This document shows, one piece after another, positions 17,112-27,258 of a stretch of DNA of 64,000 nt (position 1 is its first letter; every line of letters begins with the position of its first letter). The DNA is taken from assembly GCA_944326365.1 (NCBI GenBank), contig CALVDR010000003.1, forward strand, positions 86,576-150,575, in the 5' to 3' direction. This stretch comes from an uncultured Bacteroidales bacterium (lineage in GTDB: Bacteria > Bacteroidota > Bacteroidia > Bacteroidales > UBA932). The notes under the pieces are model-generated. The model saw only the letters and a list, made by a program, of their open reading frames with translations, had not been told where the DNA came from and did no database searches. Made by a program: the position numbers and the translations under genes.

Positions 17112-17861
17112 CTATTTCCGTGCCATTTTCTGCCTTACTGCTTCATAAAGCACGACAGACGTGGCTACGGACACATTCAGGGACGAAATCCCGCCGGACA
17201 TCGGGATGGCGGCTTTTTCATCAGCCAGGTCCAGCATTCCCTGTGAAATACCTTTTCCTTCTGACCCCATCACGAAAGCGCACGGTCCGGTCATGTCCGA
17301 ATCATATATTGTTCCTGAAACCTTTTCGGTGACTGCTATGATCCTGAATCCGCTCTGTTTCAGGTAATAAACGGCAAGCCTTAGATTCGGCACCTTGGCT
17401 ACGGACAGCCTCATCAGAGCACCTGCAGATGCCTTGATGGCTTCGGCATTGATGGCTGCGCCTCCTTTTGCAGGGAGTATGATTCCGCTGCCGCCGGCAC
17501 ATTCCAGTGTCCTGGCGATAGCTCCTAGATTCCTGACATCGCTCACTCCGTCCAGAATCACGATCATCGGAGCCGGATTTGTGGCCAGGGCAGTATCGAT
17601 CAGTTCTTCATAAGGCACATAGTCTATTTTCGAGATATAGGCTATGACACCCTGATGGGCACCGCGGATGGTCCTGTTCAGCCTTTCCACAGGCACGAAC
17701 TGGTACTGGATGCCGTGCTGTTTCAGCAACGACATAAGCTCCCCGTACTGTGAGCCTTCCATCCCCTGTTTCAGCAGGACCTTGTCGAATTTCTTTCCTG
17801 CTTTTACCGCCTCCATGACGGGATGTATCCCGAAGAGGTATTGCATCTGCTGTTCTTCCAT
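17112..17861 (-). CDS. rlmB: 23S rRNA (guanosine-2'-O)-methyltransferase, TrmH/RlmB type
   Basis: SpoU-family SAM-dependent 2'-O-ribose methyltransferase of 249 residues from ATG 17861. The N-terminal RNA-binding domain begins YLFGIHPVMEAVKAGK. The knotted catalytic domain shows VILDGVSDVRNLGAIARTLE (motif 1), CAFVMGSEGKGIS (motif 2) and AAIPMSGGISSLNVSVATSV (motif 3). The downstream ATG was chosen because the 15 residues before it are not conserved in style and overlap the ABC-F gene. The gene lies 11 bases after the ABC-F stop. RlmB (G2251 of 23S rRNA) is the best match; a tRNA target cannot be excluded. Confidence 0.88.
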   Translation of the reverse strand: MEEQQMQYLFGIHPVMEAVKAGKKFDKVLLKQGMEGSQYGELMSLLKQHGIQYQFVPVERLNRTIRGAHQGVIAYISKIDYVPYEELIDTALATNPAPMIVILDGVSDVRNLGAIARTLECAGGSGIILPAKGGAAINAEAIKASAGALMRLSVAKVPNLRLAVYYLKQSGFRIIAVTEKVSGTIYDSDMTGPCAFVMGSEGKGISQGMLDLADEKAAIPMSGGISSLNVSVATSVVLYEAVRQKMARK

Positions 17862-17872
17862 GACAAAATTGT

Positions 17873-19822
17873 TTATGATTCCAGGCTTTCGACCAGGTTT
17901 TCCCACTCGGATGTCTTGGCATCCTGATCGCGTTTCAGTTCGAGATATTGTCTTGTCAGTTCCATAATATCATCAGACGGACCGGGAGTAGCCAGTACAG
18001 CCTCTATGGACTTCATCTTCGTTTCTGTCTCCTCTATCCCCTTTTCCAGAAAAGCTATACGGTTCCTGACACGGCGTTCTTCCTTCGATATGAATTTTTT
18101 CTGCTGATATTCCTGTCTGGACGCCGTAGGGGCCTTTTCCACCGGTTTTTCGTTTTCCGGTAGCCTGGCTTTGCGCTCAAGCTCGTTCAGGCTTTCCAGC
18201 CGGCGTTTCCTCAGGAAGTCTTCCACACCGCCCAGATGCTCCGTTACCTTTCCGTCCCTGAACTCGTACAGTTTGTCCACCAGACCGTCCAGAAAGTCCC
18301 TGTCATGGGAAACTATGATCAGGGTGCCGTCGTAGGCTTTCAGTGCCTGTTTCAGTATGTCTTTCGATCGGATGTCCATGTGGTTCGTAGGCTCGTCCAG
18401 AGCAAGCAGGTTGTATGGCTTCAGAATCAGTTTCGCCATCGCCAGACGCGCCCTTTCGCCGCCGCTGAGGACTGCCACCTTCTTGTCGATGTCCTCTCCC
18501 TTGAACAGGAATGCCGCCAGTATATCACGCAACTTTGTCCTGATATCGCCTGTGGCAATACGGTCAAGAGTGCCGAATACCGTGTCGTTCTTGTCCAGTA
18601 TGTCTTCCTGATTCTGGGCATAATATCCGATATTGACATTGTATCCTGTCTTTGCTGTTCCTTCCAATGGTTCCAGCTCTCCCATGACTGCTCTCATCAG
18701 GGTGGTTTTTCCCTCGCCGTTCCTTCCTACCAGAGCGACCTTCTCTCCCCTGCGGACTTCGATATCAGCCCCTGTAAAGACCACCTTTTCACCATGGCCA
18801 TCCCTGGCGGGATAGCCCAATGACAGATTTTCAGCCTTGAATACCACGTCTCCCGAACGCGGTGCCGGAGGAAACTTGACAGTGAGCGCCGAATTGTCTT
18901 CCAAGTCCACCTCTATCCTGTCCAGTTTGTCCAGCTGTTTGATCCTGGACTGGACCTGATTCGATTTGGTCGGCTTGTAGCGGAATCTTTCGATGAAGTC
19001 TTCCGTCTTTTCTATCATTCTCTGCTGGTTCTCGTACGCAGCCTTCTGCTGTGCAATCCTCTCTTTTCTGAGTTCAAGATACTGGCTGTACGGGACTTTG
19101 TAGTCATGGATATGCCCCAGCATGATCTCCACGGTGCGGTTAGTGATATTGTCCAGAAACTTCCTGTCATGGGAAATCAGCACCAGAGAACCCTTGTAAG
19201 CTTTCAGATAGTCTTCAAGCCATTCTATGGATTCTATGTCCAGATGGTTTGTAGGCTCGTCCAGAAGCAGGACATCAGGCTTCGACAGCAGGATCTTGGC
19301 CAGTTCTATGCGCATGTTCCAGCCCTGGCTGAAAGTCTCCGTAGGCCTGGAAAGTTCTTCAGTCTTGAAGCCGAGACCCAGCAGCGTCTTTTCTGCCGCG
19401 ACACGCGGTGATTCAGACTTTGTATACGCCAGCCTGTCATTCACATCGTTCATCCTCTCGATGAGTTTCTGATATTCAGGCGAGTCGTAGTCTTCGCGGC
19501 TCGACAGTTCGTCCATGATGGAATTCAGTTCGTCCTCCATGCTGAACAGTTCGGAAAAAGCTGTCATGGCTTCGTCTATGACACTCTTTCCCTTATGGTG
19601 CTCCATGATCTGCGGCAGATAGCCTATCCGCAGATCCGACGGCATCTCTATCTTTCCGGACGTAGGTTTCTGAAGGCCGCAGACAAGTTTCAGTATGGTC
19701 GACTTGCCTGCACCGTTCTTCCCTACCAGGCCGATCTTGTCATTCTCGCTGATATGGAAACTGATGTCGTCGAGCAGAGTGAATCCGCCGTATGCTACAG
19801 TCAGAGAGTTTATGGAAATCAT
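17873..19822 (-). CDS. ABC-F family ATPase (ribosome-associated)
   Basis: 649 residues from ATG 19822, with two ATP-binding cassettes and no membrane segments. Cassette 1 has Walker A GLVGKNGAGKST and signature/Walker B FSQGWNMRIELAKILL / DVLLLDEPTNHLD. Cassette 2 has ALVGRNGEGKTT and LSGGERARLAMAKL / NLLALDEPTNHMD. The linker between them holds the basic helix FIERFRYKPTKSNQVQSR typical of ABC-F proteins, which act on the ribosome. A C-terminal coiled coil (about residues 540-645) is of the Uup/YdiF kind. The start overlaps the stop of the thioesterase gene (ATGA). It is probably a translation factor; antibiotic protection is not indicated by context. Confidence 0.9.
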   Translation of the reverse strand: MISINSLTVAYGGFTLLDDISFHISENDKIGLVGKNGAGKSTILKLVCGLQKPTSGKIEMPSDLRIGYLPQIMEHHKGKSVIDEAMTAFSELFSMEDELNSIMDELSSREDYDSPEYQKLIERMNDVNDRLAYTKSESPRVAAEKTLLGLGFKTEELSRPTETFSQGWNMRIELAKILLSKPDVLLLDEPTNHLDIESIEWLEDYLKAYKGSLVLISHDRKFLDNITNRTVEIMLGHIHDYKVPYSQYLELRKERIAQQKAAYENQQRMIEKTEDFIERFRYKPTKSNQVQSRIKQLDKLDRIEVDLEDNSALTVKFPPAPRSGDVVFKAENLSLGYPARDGHGEKVVFTGADIEVRRGEKVALVGRNGEGKTTLMRAVMGELEPLEGTAKTGYNVNIGYYAQNQEDILDKNDTVFGTLDRIATGDIRTKLRDILAAFLFKGEDIDKKVAVLSGGERARLAMAKLILKPYNLLALDEPTNHMDIRSKDILKQALKAYDGTLIIVSHDRDFLDGLVDKLYEFRDGKVTEHLGGVEDFLRKRRLESLNELERKARLPENEKPVEKAPTASRQEYQQKKFISKEERRVRNRIAFLEKGIEETETKMKSIEAVLATPGPSDDIMELTRQYLELKRDQDAKTSEWENLVESLES

Positions 19823-20220
19823 AATGTCGCGGCGATGATTCCAGCCAGTTTTTCCGGACATCTCACAGGATGTCTGGTGACGGAGTCTATGAAGCCGAGG
19901 ATGACTTTCCCCGTGCATAGAAGCGTCCCTTCCTGATTGTATATTTCATTGTTTACTTCCAGTTTGGCCATAGGTACCTTGTCTATTCTGGAGACTATCC
20001 GTATGATGTCTCCCATTTTCGCCGGATTCCTGTATTTGGCTTCGACGGATATTACCGGAAGCATGACTCCTTCCGCCTCTATCTCTTCTATCGGCAGGCC
20101 GTGTCTGGCCATCATGTCGGAACGGCCGCATTCGAAATACCTCACATAGTTCGAATGGTGCACTATTCCCATCTGGTCAGTCTCGTAATACCTTACTGCA
20201 AGTTCCAATTCCGATTGCAT
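19819..20220 (-). CDS. Acyl-CoA thioesterase (YbgC / 4HBT hot-dog fold)
   Basis: 133-residue hot-dog thioesterase. The catalytic block YYETDQMGIVHHSNYVRYFE contains the conserved aspartate and histidine of the 4-hydroxybenzoyl-CoA thioesterase-like family. The remainder (PAKMGDIIRIVSRIDKV) fits the fold. It lies between valS and the ABC-F gene, overlapping the latter by four bases. The physiological acyl-CoA is unknown; YbgC relatives act on short acyl chains and associate with the Tol-Pal region in proteobacteria, which is not the case here. Confidence 0.87.
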   Translation of the reverse strand: MQSELELAVRYYETDQMGIVHHSNYVRYFECGRSDMMARHGLPIEEIEAEGVMLPVISVEAKYRNPAKMGDIIRIVSRIDKVPMAKLEVNNEIYNQEGTLLCTGKVILGFIDSVTRHPVRCPEKLAGIIAATL

Positions 20221-20256
20221 AATTCTCCTGACTATTCATGCGGATCTTCCGCGATA

Positions 20257-22905
20257 TCAACCTTTAAGTACTTTCAGGGAAGCCTTGGCCGCCTCTATCT
20301 TGGCGAGAGAGTCAGCTTCCTTCTTCCTCTCCATGGCAACAACCTTTTCAGGCGCGCTGCTGACGAACTTTTCATTCGAGAGCTTCTTTCTTACGCTTTC
20401 CAGGAACTTTTCCTGATAGGCTATGGCGGCCTCCAGCTTCGCTATCTCCTCTTCCGCATTCACCATCCCTGTCAGAGGGACGAACATTTCGAATGTCTTC
20501 ACCATGAATGTCACACCCGATGCAGTTTCTCCGAATGAATCGGCCGTCTCTACGGTTACGTTGGCCAGTTTTTCTATGACCGGGACTACCGCTGCCGGGA
20601 AACCTGTCTTCACTTTGAGAGTGAGGGCTTCTTTCGGGGAAATGTTCTTCTGCTGACGGATATTCCTCACTCCGGCTACAGCCTCGCAGGCATTGTCAAA
20701 CGCCGAAATGAAATCCGCATCGAAATCTTCTGCTACAGGATAACGCTGGAGCATGATGGTCTCCCCTTCCTTCCTCGCTGACATTGCATGCCATAGTTCT
20801 TCCGTGATGAATGGCATCACAGGATGTATCATCTTCAGCAATGCCTCGAAATACCCTCTGGTAACATCGAAAGTCATCTGGTCGATTCCTGCACCGTAAG
20901 CAGGCTTTACAGCTTCGAGATACCATGAGCAGAAGTCATCCCAGAAGAATTTGTATATGGTCATCAGAGCATCGGAGATCCTGAATTTGGAGAAATGGTC
21001 TTCCACCTGCACAAGCACCTGGCTGAGCTTGTATCCGAACCATTTCACCGCAACGGCAGCCGACTGAGGCTGCTGAGCAGAGGCATCGATATTCCATCCG
21101 GCTATAAGCCTGTATGCATTCCAGATCTTGTTGCAGAAATTCCTGCCCTGCTCTATCTGTGCCTCATCGTACAGAATATCGTTTCCTGCAGAACTGCACA
21201 GGAGCATGCCAAGTCTCACGGCATCCGCACCGTATTTCGCTATCAGATCGAGAGGGTCCGGAGAGTTTCCGAGGGTTTTCGACATTTTCCTGCCGAGCTT
21301 GTCGCGGACGATGCCGGTAAGATAGACATTCCTGAAAGGTACGTCCTTCATGAATTCGTTTCCGGCCATGATCATCCTGGCTACCCAGAAGAAAAGAATG
21401 TCCGGGCCTGTCACCAGGTCATTAGTCGGATAATAGTATGACAGATCCCTGTTCGGCTCATGGTCAGGATGTCCCGGTTTTTCCGGATCGAACACGGATA
21501 TCGGCCAGAGCCATGATGAGAACCATGTATCCAGTACGTCCTCGTCCTGTTTCAGATCAGCGGCAGTGACGGACGGATCGATTTTTCTGGCAGCTTCCAG
21601 GGCCGCTTCCGGTGTAGATTCCACTACGAACTGCCCGTCAGGCAGGTAATATGCAGGGATTCTCTGTCCCCACCAGAGCTGGCGGGATATGCACCAGTCA
21701 CGTACATTCTCCATCCAGTGTCTGTAAGTGTTCCTGTATTTGTCAGGGATGAGCTTCACCTTGCCGCTTTCAACTGATTCCAGAGCGTCGGTTGCCAGGG
21801 CATCCATCTTCAGGAACCACTGCATGGAGAGCCGCGGCTCGATCACGGCATTCGTCCTTTCGGAATAGCCTACAGGTGATGTATAGTCTTCGACCTTTTC
21901 GAGATTGCCCGCATCGCGGAGCATTCCTTCTATCTTTTGGCGGGCATCGAACCGGTCCTCTCCTACCAGTATCTGCGCCTTTTCGTTCAGCCGGCCGTGG
22001 TCGTCTATGATATCGATGACAGGCAGGCCGTGTCTGAGTCCGATTTCATAGTCGTTCACGTCATGGGCCGGAGTGACTTTCAGGCATCCGGTACCGAAGC
22101 CCATCTCCACATAGCTGTCCTCGATGATAGGAATTTCCTTGTTTATCAACGGGATGAGGACCTTTTTGCCTTTCAGCCAGTGATACCTTTCGTCTTCCGG
22201 ATTTATACATACGGCGGCATCGGCCATGATAGTCTCCGGACGTGTAGTGGCGATGATGATGTATTTGTCCGTAGGATTTCCGTTTCCGTCCGAAATGAAA
22301 TATCTCAGATGATAGAACTTGCTGACGGTGTCCTTGTGTACTACCTCCTCATCACTTACCGCAGTGTGTCCGACAGGGTCCCAGTTCACCATCCTGATAC
22401 CTCTGTATATGTAGCCTTTTTTATAGAAATATACGAAAGTGTTTATGACAGCCTCGCTCAGGTCAGGATCCATGGTGAATCTGGTCCTGTCCCAGTCACA
22501 TGAGGCGCCGAGTTTGCGGAGCTGGCTCAGAATGATGCCTCCGTGTTTCTCTTTCCACTCCCAGGCATATTTGAGGAACTCTTCACGTGTCAGATCTTCC
22601 TTGTTTATCCCCTCTGCCTTCAGCTTGGCCACCACCTTGTTCTCGGTAGCGATAGACGCATGGTCAGTGCCCGGGATCCAGCACGCATTCTTGCCGTCCA
22701 TTCTGGCTTTGCGGATGAGCACGTCGTTCAAGGTGTTGTTCAGGACATGTCCCATATGGAGAATCCCTGTCACGTTTGGCGGCGGAATGACTATCGTATA
22801 AGGTTCACGCTCATCCGGTTCTGAATGGAAAAACTTGTGTTCAAGCCAATAGGCGTACCATTTGTCCTCTGTCTCGGAAGGATTGTATTTTACAGAAAGT
22901 TCCAT
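20257..22905 (-). CDS. valS: Valyl-tRNA synthetase
   Basis: Class I aminoacyl-tRNA synthetase of 882 residues that charges tRNA-Val. The HIGH-type motif is [16 protein letters not shown] (HMGH at residues 50-53), and the KMSKS-type loop is [14 protein letters not shown]. The CP1 editing domain lies between them ([14 protein letters not shown]). The anticodon-binding domain and a C-terminal coiled coil (about residues 815-882, [20 protein letters not shown]) complete the protein. It is the head of the run valS-thioesterase-ABC-F-rlmB-dipeptidase and has its own -7 box upstream. Confidence 0.96.
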   Translation of the reverse strand: MELSVKYNPSETEDKWYAYWLEHKFFHSEPDEREPYTIVIPPPNVTGILHMGHVLNNTLNDVLIRKARMDGKNACWIPGTDHASIATENKVVAKLKAEGINKEDLTREEFLKYAWEWKEKHGGIILSQLRKLGASCDWDRTRFTMDPDLSEAVINTFVYFYKKGYIYRGIRMVNWDPVGHTAVSDEEVVHKDTVSKFYHLRYFISDGNGNPTDKYIIIATTRPETIMADAAVCINPEDERYHWLKGKKVLIPLINKEIPIIEDSYVEMGFGTGCLKVTPAHDVNDYEIGLRHGLPVIDIIDDHGRLNEKAQILVGEDRFDARQKIEGMLRDAGNLEKVEDYTSPVGYSERTNAVIEPRLSMQWFLKMDALATDALESVESGKVKLIPDKYRNTYRHWMENVRDWCISRQLWWGQRIPAYYLPDGQFVVESTPEAALEAARKIDPSVTAADLKQDEDVLDTWFSSWLWPISVFDPEKPGHPDHEPNRDLSYYYPTNDLVTGPDILFFWVARMIMAGNEFMKDVPFRNVYLTGIVRDKLGRKMSKTLGNSPDPLDLIAKYGADAVRLGMLLCSSAGNDILYDEAQIEQGRNFCNKIWNAYRLIAGWNIDASAQQPQSAAVAVKWFGYKLSQVLVQVEDHFSKFRISDALMTIYKFFWDDFCSWYLEAVKPAYGAGIDQMTFDVTRGYFEALLKMIHPVMPFITEELWHAMSARKEGETIMLQRYPVAEDFDADFISAFDNACEAVAGVRNIRQQKNISPKEALTLKVKTGFPAAVVPVIEKLANVTVETADSFGETASGVTFMVKTFEMFVPLTGMVNAEEEIAKLEAAIAYQEKFLESVRKKLSNEKFVSSAPEKVVAMERKKEADSLAKIEAAKASLKVLKG

Positions 22906-22952
22906 AATTACGTATATTCGGCGAATTTATATCGGTTTTGATAAAAATCCGA

Positions 22953-22960
22953 CAAATATA
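22953..22960 (-). promoter_or_regulatory. -7 box of valS
   Basis: On the minus strand TATATTTG matches TAnnTTTG, 48 bases before the valS ATG. No clear TTTG is seen 20 bases further upstream. Confidence 0.5.
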
Positions 22961-23003
22961 GTCATTTTTTTGTTATTCCTGCAGGTATTTCCGTCTCACC
23001 GCC

Positions 23004-23588
23004 CTACTCTTCCAGGAATTTCTTCAGGTGAAGATATACCTGATATACCGGGAAGCCCATGATAGTGTAAAACGACCCCTGGATGGACTCGATGCCGACA
23101 TAGCCTATCCATTCCTGGACACCATAGGCCCCGGCCTTGTCGAAAGGTCTGTATCTGTCTATATACCAGTCTATTTCCTCTTCCGCAAGTTCTCTGAACC
23201 TGACCAGGGCAGTGTCCGAGAATGTCTCTTCCTCCGCTGCCGATCTTATGGTCACGGCCGTCACCACTTCGTGCTGCCTGCCGGACAATTTTCTCAGCAT
23301 CCGCACCGCGTCTGCCCTGTCGGAAGGCTTTCCGAGCACTTCGTCTCCGCAGATGACTACGGTATCGGAAGTGATAAGTATCTCATCATCGGCCAGCGGC
23401 CTGTGGAAACCGTGCGATTTCCCTTCGGACATCATGGCCGGAATCTCATGGAATGCCTTGATCCCATGAAAATTCTCCTGGAACGTATTCCCGGTATCTA
23501 CCGTAAAGTCCAGATCAAGACCTCCGAGCAACTCTTTCCTCCGTGGAGACGCGCTGCCCAGAATTATGCGTTTGCCTTTAAGTTCCAT
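23004..23588 (-). CDS. maf: Maf-type nucleoside triphosphate pyrophosphatase
   Basis: 194-residue house-cleaning pyrophosphatase that hydrolyses dTTP/UTP or modified nucleotides. The signature IILGSASPRRKELLGGL is at the N-terminus, followed by ITSDTVVICGDEVLGKP and the DWYIDRYRPFDKAGAYGVQE block that is typical of the YhdE-type branch. It lies 15 bases downstream of the kdsC-like gene in a three-gene run (DUF3467, kdsC, maf). Confidence 0.92.
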   Translation of the reverse strand: MELKGKRIILGSASPRRKELLGGLDLDFTVDTGNTFQENFHGIKAFHEIPAMMSEGKSHGFHRPLADDEILITSDTVVICGDEVLGKPSDRADAVRMLRKLSGRQHEVVTAVTIRSAAEEETFSDTALVRFRELAEEEIDWYIDRYRPFDKAGAYGVQEWIGYVGIESIQGSFYTIMGFPVYQVYLHLKKFLEE

Positions 23589-23603
23589 ATCAGACTGTTT
23601 CCG

Positions 23604-24131
23604 TCAGAATTTCTTCTTATATAACGACACGTCGAGACTCCACGTCCCCTGAGCCTTCATCACTTTCTCGATAGTGTCTCTCACGCAGCCTCTGCCTCCG
23701 GCTTTCGGAGAAACATAGTCTGCTGCTTCCAGCACTTCGGCCACGGCATCCGCCGGAGCCACTCCGCAGCCGCACTTGACCATTACGGGCAGATCCGGAA
23801 GGTCATCTCCGAAATACATCACCTCTTCCGGCCTGACTCCATGCCTGGCGCAGAAGTCATCGAAGTCTTCGATCTTGTCTCTCGATCCCAGATAAACATC
23901 TTCAGCCTTCACCCCGCAAGTCAGGAAACGTTTCCTTATGCTTTCAGAGCGTCCTCCGGTGATGATTCCCAGATGGTATCCGCCCATAGAGGCCATGCGA
24001 AGACCGAATCCGTCCTTCGAATCGAATGTACGGAAAAGTTCTCCGTCCAGATTCGCCAATATGCCTCCGGTCGTCAGGACTCCGTCCACATCGAAAGCGA
24101 AGGCTTTGATAGTCTTGAATATATCTTCCAT
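23604..24131 (-). CDS. kdsC: HAD phosphatase, KDO-8-phosphate phosphatase type
   Basis: 175-residue C0-type HAD phosphatase lacking a cap domain. The nucleophile motif is FAFDVDGVLTTGG, motif II is GIITGGRS, and motif III/IV is MYFGDDLPDLPVM. The length and the SKDGFGLRMASMGG block match KdsC, which releases KDO from KDO-8-phosphate for lipopolysaccharide synthesis. Related YrbI-like phosphatases acting on other sugars (for example KDN-9-phosphate) are a possible alternative. No other KDO gene is nearby. Confidence 0.85.
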   Translation of the reverse strand: MEDIFKTIKAFAFDVDGVLTTGGILANLDGELFRTFDSKDGFGLRMASMGGYHLGIITGGRSESIRKRFLTCGVKAEDVYLGSRDKIEDFDDFCARHGVRPEEVMYFGDDLPDLPVMVKCGCGVAPADAVAEVLEAADYVSPKAGGRGCVRDTIEKVMKAQGTWSLDVSLYKKKF

Positions 24132-24151
24132 AATCAGTAAACCTGCCGGAC

Positions 24152-24478
24152 TCAGGACAGTCCGTTCTGGCCTCCGCCTACAGGAAATGTGATTTTATGC
24201 TGGTCAGACGCGAATTTGATCTGTCCGAACTGGGCTTCGTATTTGGCGACATTGTCCTGAAGTGCCAACATCAGTCTTTTCGCTGTCTCAGGGGTCATTA
24301 TCACCCTGCTCACCACCTCCGCTTTCGAATAGCCTGGAAGGTTTGAAACGCAGTCCACCACGAATTCTGTCGAAGAATGTGTGATGAGAGCGAGATTTGA
24401 ATATACTCCTTTGGCTACATCGGGCTTGATCTCGATACTGAGCTGAGGCCCTTTCTTATTATTGCTCTGGTCTTCCAT
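24152..24478 (-). CDS. DUF3467 family protein
   Basis: 108-residue cytoplasmic protein of the DUF3467 family, recognised from QLSIEIKPDVAKGVYSNLAL, FVVDCVSNLPG and RVIMTPETAKRLMLALQDN. Function unknown. It is first in a run with kdsC and maf, 20 bases before kdsC. Confidence 0.85.
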   Translation of the reverse strand: MEDQSNNKKGPQLSIEIKPDVAKGVYSNLALITHSSTEFVVDCVSNLPGYSKAEVVSRVIMTPETAKRLMLALQDNVAKYEAQFGQIKFASDQHKITFPVGGGQNGLS

Positions 24479-24598
24479 AATTGTATTTTTGTTTCCTATA
24501 TTGTCCGGTCACGCATTGAAACGGCAGCCCGTTTCACCGAATCATGCAAATTTATGAATAATTAACGACAAATAATATATCAGCTCGTATCTGGAGGT

Positions 24599-24606
24599 TA
24601 TATTTG
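24599..24606 (+). promoter_or_regulatory. -7 box of the secreted phosphoesterase gene
   Basis: TATATTTG matches TAnnTTTG, 27 bases before the ATG at 24633. The -33 element is not clear. Confidence 0.5.
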
Positions 24607-24632
24607 CAGAAAAATCATTCAATTTAACGGAA

Positions 24633-25964
24633 ATGAACGCAAAAATCATTCTGGCAGCATTGTTATGCGCTTTCTTTGTCCTGGCAGACACCGTCATTGC
24701 CGCAGACAGCGGCAGAAAACAGACAGTTACGGACCAGATGTCAATTCCGAAAATGAAAATAACAGTCTTGTCCGACATACACGTCATGGCTCCTGAGCTT
24801 CTCGTAGAGGATGGTCCTGCGTATCAGGATTATATTGCAGGTGACAGGAAACTTCTGAAAGAAGGACCTGAAATATTGAAAACCGCTGTGACGAAGATAT
24901 TGGCCGACAGGCCGGACATCGTTCTCATAAGCGGGGATCTGACGAAAGACGGCGAATACGCATCACATAAGCTTGTTTCAGAAACTCTTCTCAGGCCTCT
25001 GGCAGATGCCGGAATCAGAACTTTTGTCATTCCGGGAAACCATGACATAAACAATCCGGACGCAGTGGAGTATCACGGTGACAGCACTGTCCGGACCAGG
25101 ACGGTAAGTGCGGATGAATTCGCCGCTTTCTATCAGGATTACGGCTATGGAGAGGCTGTCGCCAGAGATACCGCCTCCCTGACTTATGTAGCCCGGCTCA
25201 ACGATTCGGTCAGACTGCTTGCGATAGATGCGTGCAGATATGAGGACAATGATTTCGGGACCGGTACTTGTGTGGTAGGCGGAAGGATCAAGGATGCCAC
25301 TTTTGATTTTATCCGGGAACAGGCGGCCCTTGCTCAAAAGGACGGTTGCAGAATGCTGGCTATGATACATCATGGTGTCGTAAGACATTGGAAATGGGAG
25401 GATAAGGCTATGGCGGACTACTTAGTGGCAGACTGGAAGAAATGCGAAAGGCTTTTCAGGAAATATGGACTTGACATCATCTTTTCCGGACATTTCCATG
25501 CTCAGGACATTTCACGTTACGGTAGCGGAAAATCTGCGGTGTACGACATTGAGACAGGATCCACTGTAAGCTATCCGATGCCTGTCCGGAATCTTGTTCT
25601 TGGAACCGACAGCCTGTCTGTCCACACTTGGCACATCGCTCCCCTGATGGAAGACAAAACTCTGGAAGGCAAGGCTGTGCATTATGCCCATGAGGCTATC
25701 GCTTCCATAGTGCGCAGTCTGGTGCCGGAAACTATTCCTCAGGAAATCGTCGGGGAGGCGGCATCCGTGGCAGGTGACGCATATGTCGCCCATATTCAAG
25801 GTGACGAGTCCATGTCTGACGAGGAGCTGGAAGCACTCAAGGCTGTGGTGAAAAAGGTCCGCAAACATTCATTCAAATATGCTTTCATCCTCGACCATAT
25901 CACCCGTTATCTGCATACCGACAAGGAAGGATTTCCGGACAACGACTGCGTGATTCCGCTGTAA
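24633..25964 (+). CDS. Secreted calcineurin-like metallophosphoesterase
   Basis: 443 residues with a signal peptide (MNAKIILAALLCAFFVLAD...VIAA). The metallophosphoesterase motifs are in order: VLSDIHVMAP, LISGDLTKDG, VIPGNHDINN, MIHHGVV and FSGHFHAQD. The product should act in the periplasm or at the surface on phosphate esters; the substrate is unknown. It ends 12 bases before the convergent HD-domain gene. A second secreted phosphoesterase at 44549 is of a different subfamily. Confidence 0.88.
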   Translation: MNAKIILAALLCAFFVLADTVIAADSGRKQTVTDQMSIPKMKITVLSDIHVMAPELLVEDGPAYQDYIAGDRKLLKEGPEILKTAVTKILADRPDIVLISGDLTKDGEYASHKLVSETLLRPLADAGIRTFVIPGNHDINNPDAVEYHGDSTVRTRTVSADEFAAFYQDYGYGEAVARDTASLTYVARLNDSVRLLAIDACRYEDNDFGTGTCVVGGRIKDATFDFIREQAALAQKDGCRMLAMIHHGVVRHWKWEDKAMADYLVADWKKCERLFRKYGLDIIFSGHFHAQDISRYGSGKSAVYDIETGSTVSYPMPVRNLVLGTDSLSVHTWHIAPLMEDKTLEGKAVHYAHEAIASIVRSLVPETIPQEIVGEAASVAGDAYVAHIQGDESMSDEELEALKAVVKKVRKHSFKYAFILDHITRYLHTDKEGFPDNDCVIPL

Positions 25965-25976
25965 AAAGTTTTCATG

Positions 25977-26621
25977 CTAAAGTTCCGTATCTTGTATCAG
26001 ATGTCCGTTTTCGAGCTGAGGGGCGATGAAATGTTTTTTGGCGTACTCCCACAGGGCCTCTGAACCGGCTGACGTTCCGGCGTTCCTGTGCAGGACTTCG
26101 CTCAGTTTCCGATGTCCTTCCTTCCAGGCCCTGCCGTCAGTGGCCGCCTGCAGCATCATCGGCTGGAAATTGTCCAGCGTATGCGCGAAATGTGCCTCCG
26201 GGGTTTCGTCCGCCTCGAATTCTTCCCACAAGGCACGGAGTTTCAAGCAAAGGTCATCCGGAAGCTGAGAAAAGAGTTTGTCAGCAGCTGCGTTTTCGCG
26301 CGCTTTCTGTGTCTTGAGACCTTCGGTATCATAGGCGAAAGTGTCCCCTGCGTAGATTTCCACAAGGTCGTGAATCAGGACAATGCCCATCACTTTCAGC
26401 ACATCTATCCTTTCGTTCGAGTATTCGCTCAGAAGCAAGGCCATCATGGCCAGATGCCAGGCATGCTCGGCATCGTTTTCGAAGCGTCCGCCGTCAGTCA
26501 GATAAGTCCTTCTCCGGATAAACTTTTCCTTGTCTATCAGCCGGCAGAAATCCACTATCCTGTCCAGCCGTCCGGTGTCTTCCTTTTGTATCTTTTCTTC
26601 CATTTGTATCTTTTCTTCCAT
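25977..26621 (-). CDS. HD-domain phosphohydrolase (YfbR-like) with duplicated start
   Basis: HD-domain protein of 214 residues. The metal ligands are in AEHAWHLAMMALLLSEY and VLIHDLVEIYAGDTFAYD, which resembles 5'-deoxynucleotidase YfbR and related HD hydrolases. The N-terminus reads MEEKIQMEEKIQKED because an 18-bp unit (ttgtatcttttcttccat on the plus strand) is repeated in tandem at 26586-26603 and 26604-26621, duplicating the ATG. Translation may start at 26621 or 26603. The second has a purine-rich sequence in front, supplied by the first copy. Confidence 0.82.
   Translation of the reverse strand: MEEKIQMEEKIQKEDTGRLDRIVDFCRLIDKEKFIRRRTYLTDGGRFENDAEHAWHLAMMALLLSEYSNERIDVLKVMGIVLIHDLVEIYAGDTFAYDTEGLKTQKARENAAADKLFSQLPDDLCLKLRALWEEFEADETPEAHFAHTLDNFQPMMLQAATDGRAWKEGHRKLSEVLHRNAGTSAGSEALWEYAKKHFIAPQLENGHLIQDTEL
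26586..26621. repeat. Tandem 18-bp duplication over a start codon
   Basis: Two exact 18-bp copies in phase with the reading frame. The upstream copy provides GAAGAAAAG as a candidate ribosome-binding site for the downstream ATG, so gain or loss of one unit could change expression. Confidence 0.85.
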
Positions 26622-26681
26622 TTGTCCTATGTTTGACCGGATAAAGTTACTTAAAACGGAAGAAATATGGCACTCTGTAAC

Positions 26682-27258
26682 TCAGAATTTTTTCAGCCAC
26701 TCACGGAGAAGTCCGGCCAGGAAAGGATATAAAAGCCTTGTCAGGCCAATATATAACTGCTCGCCAGTCATGCTCCAGCCCCCTATCGGGGTATACATCT
26801 GGACATTTCTCGCCTCCGTCAACAGTCCGAAGACATTCAGGTTCAGGCACAGGTCAAGCGTCAGGAAACCTGCCGCAGCGACCAGCAAGCCAAGGACGAT
26901 ATCAGGCAATTTTCTGAAAATATCAGACAGCCCATAATGAAGGCGAGCACGACTTTCCATGCCGGGATATTGCCTATCATCGGAAAGAGTCCGCACTGTC
27001 CGAGAAAATAGAAGCACGCCCCTATCACGGTTCCGAAAACAACCATCGGATGCAGCCGGACAAGCCTCCGCTTGAAGAATCCCCATGTAGTCATCTTTCC
27101 CCATCTGTCATCGTATGCATAGCCTATCACGAATCCCGAAAGGACGAAAAAGAAGTCCACCGCCAGGTAGCCGTGGTTTATAAACTGATATGCCGGACCT
27201 GCAGAGTACCTGGCACGGGACTTTACGAAATGCGCCTGGACAGGATTAGAACATATGT
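26682..27258 (-). pseudogene. Broken acyltransferase-3 (OafA-like) gene
   Basis: Two frames carry parts of one membrane acyltransferase. The first, upstream of about 26950, reads FINHGYLAVDFFFVLSGFV, then GFFKRRLVRLHPMVVFG. The second, ending at 26682, reads RKLPDIVLGLLVAAAGFLTL, then LLYPFLAGLLREWLKKF. The order matches family 3 acyltransferases, which acetylate surface polysaccharides. The N-terminus (about 40 residues) is missing, there is a frame change with probable loss of about 40 residues in the middle, and the C-terminal third is absent. Its 5' end abuts an AraC-type fragment on the other strand. This is a decaying gene. Confidence 0.8.

Noticed and set aside
17862..17906. Upstream start of rlmB (15 extra residues)
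   Set aside because: The extension overlaps the ABC-F gene and lacks conservation in style; the ATG at 17861 has better spacing from the preceding stop.
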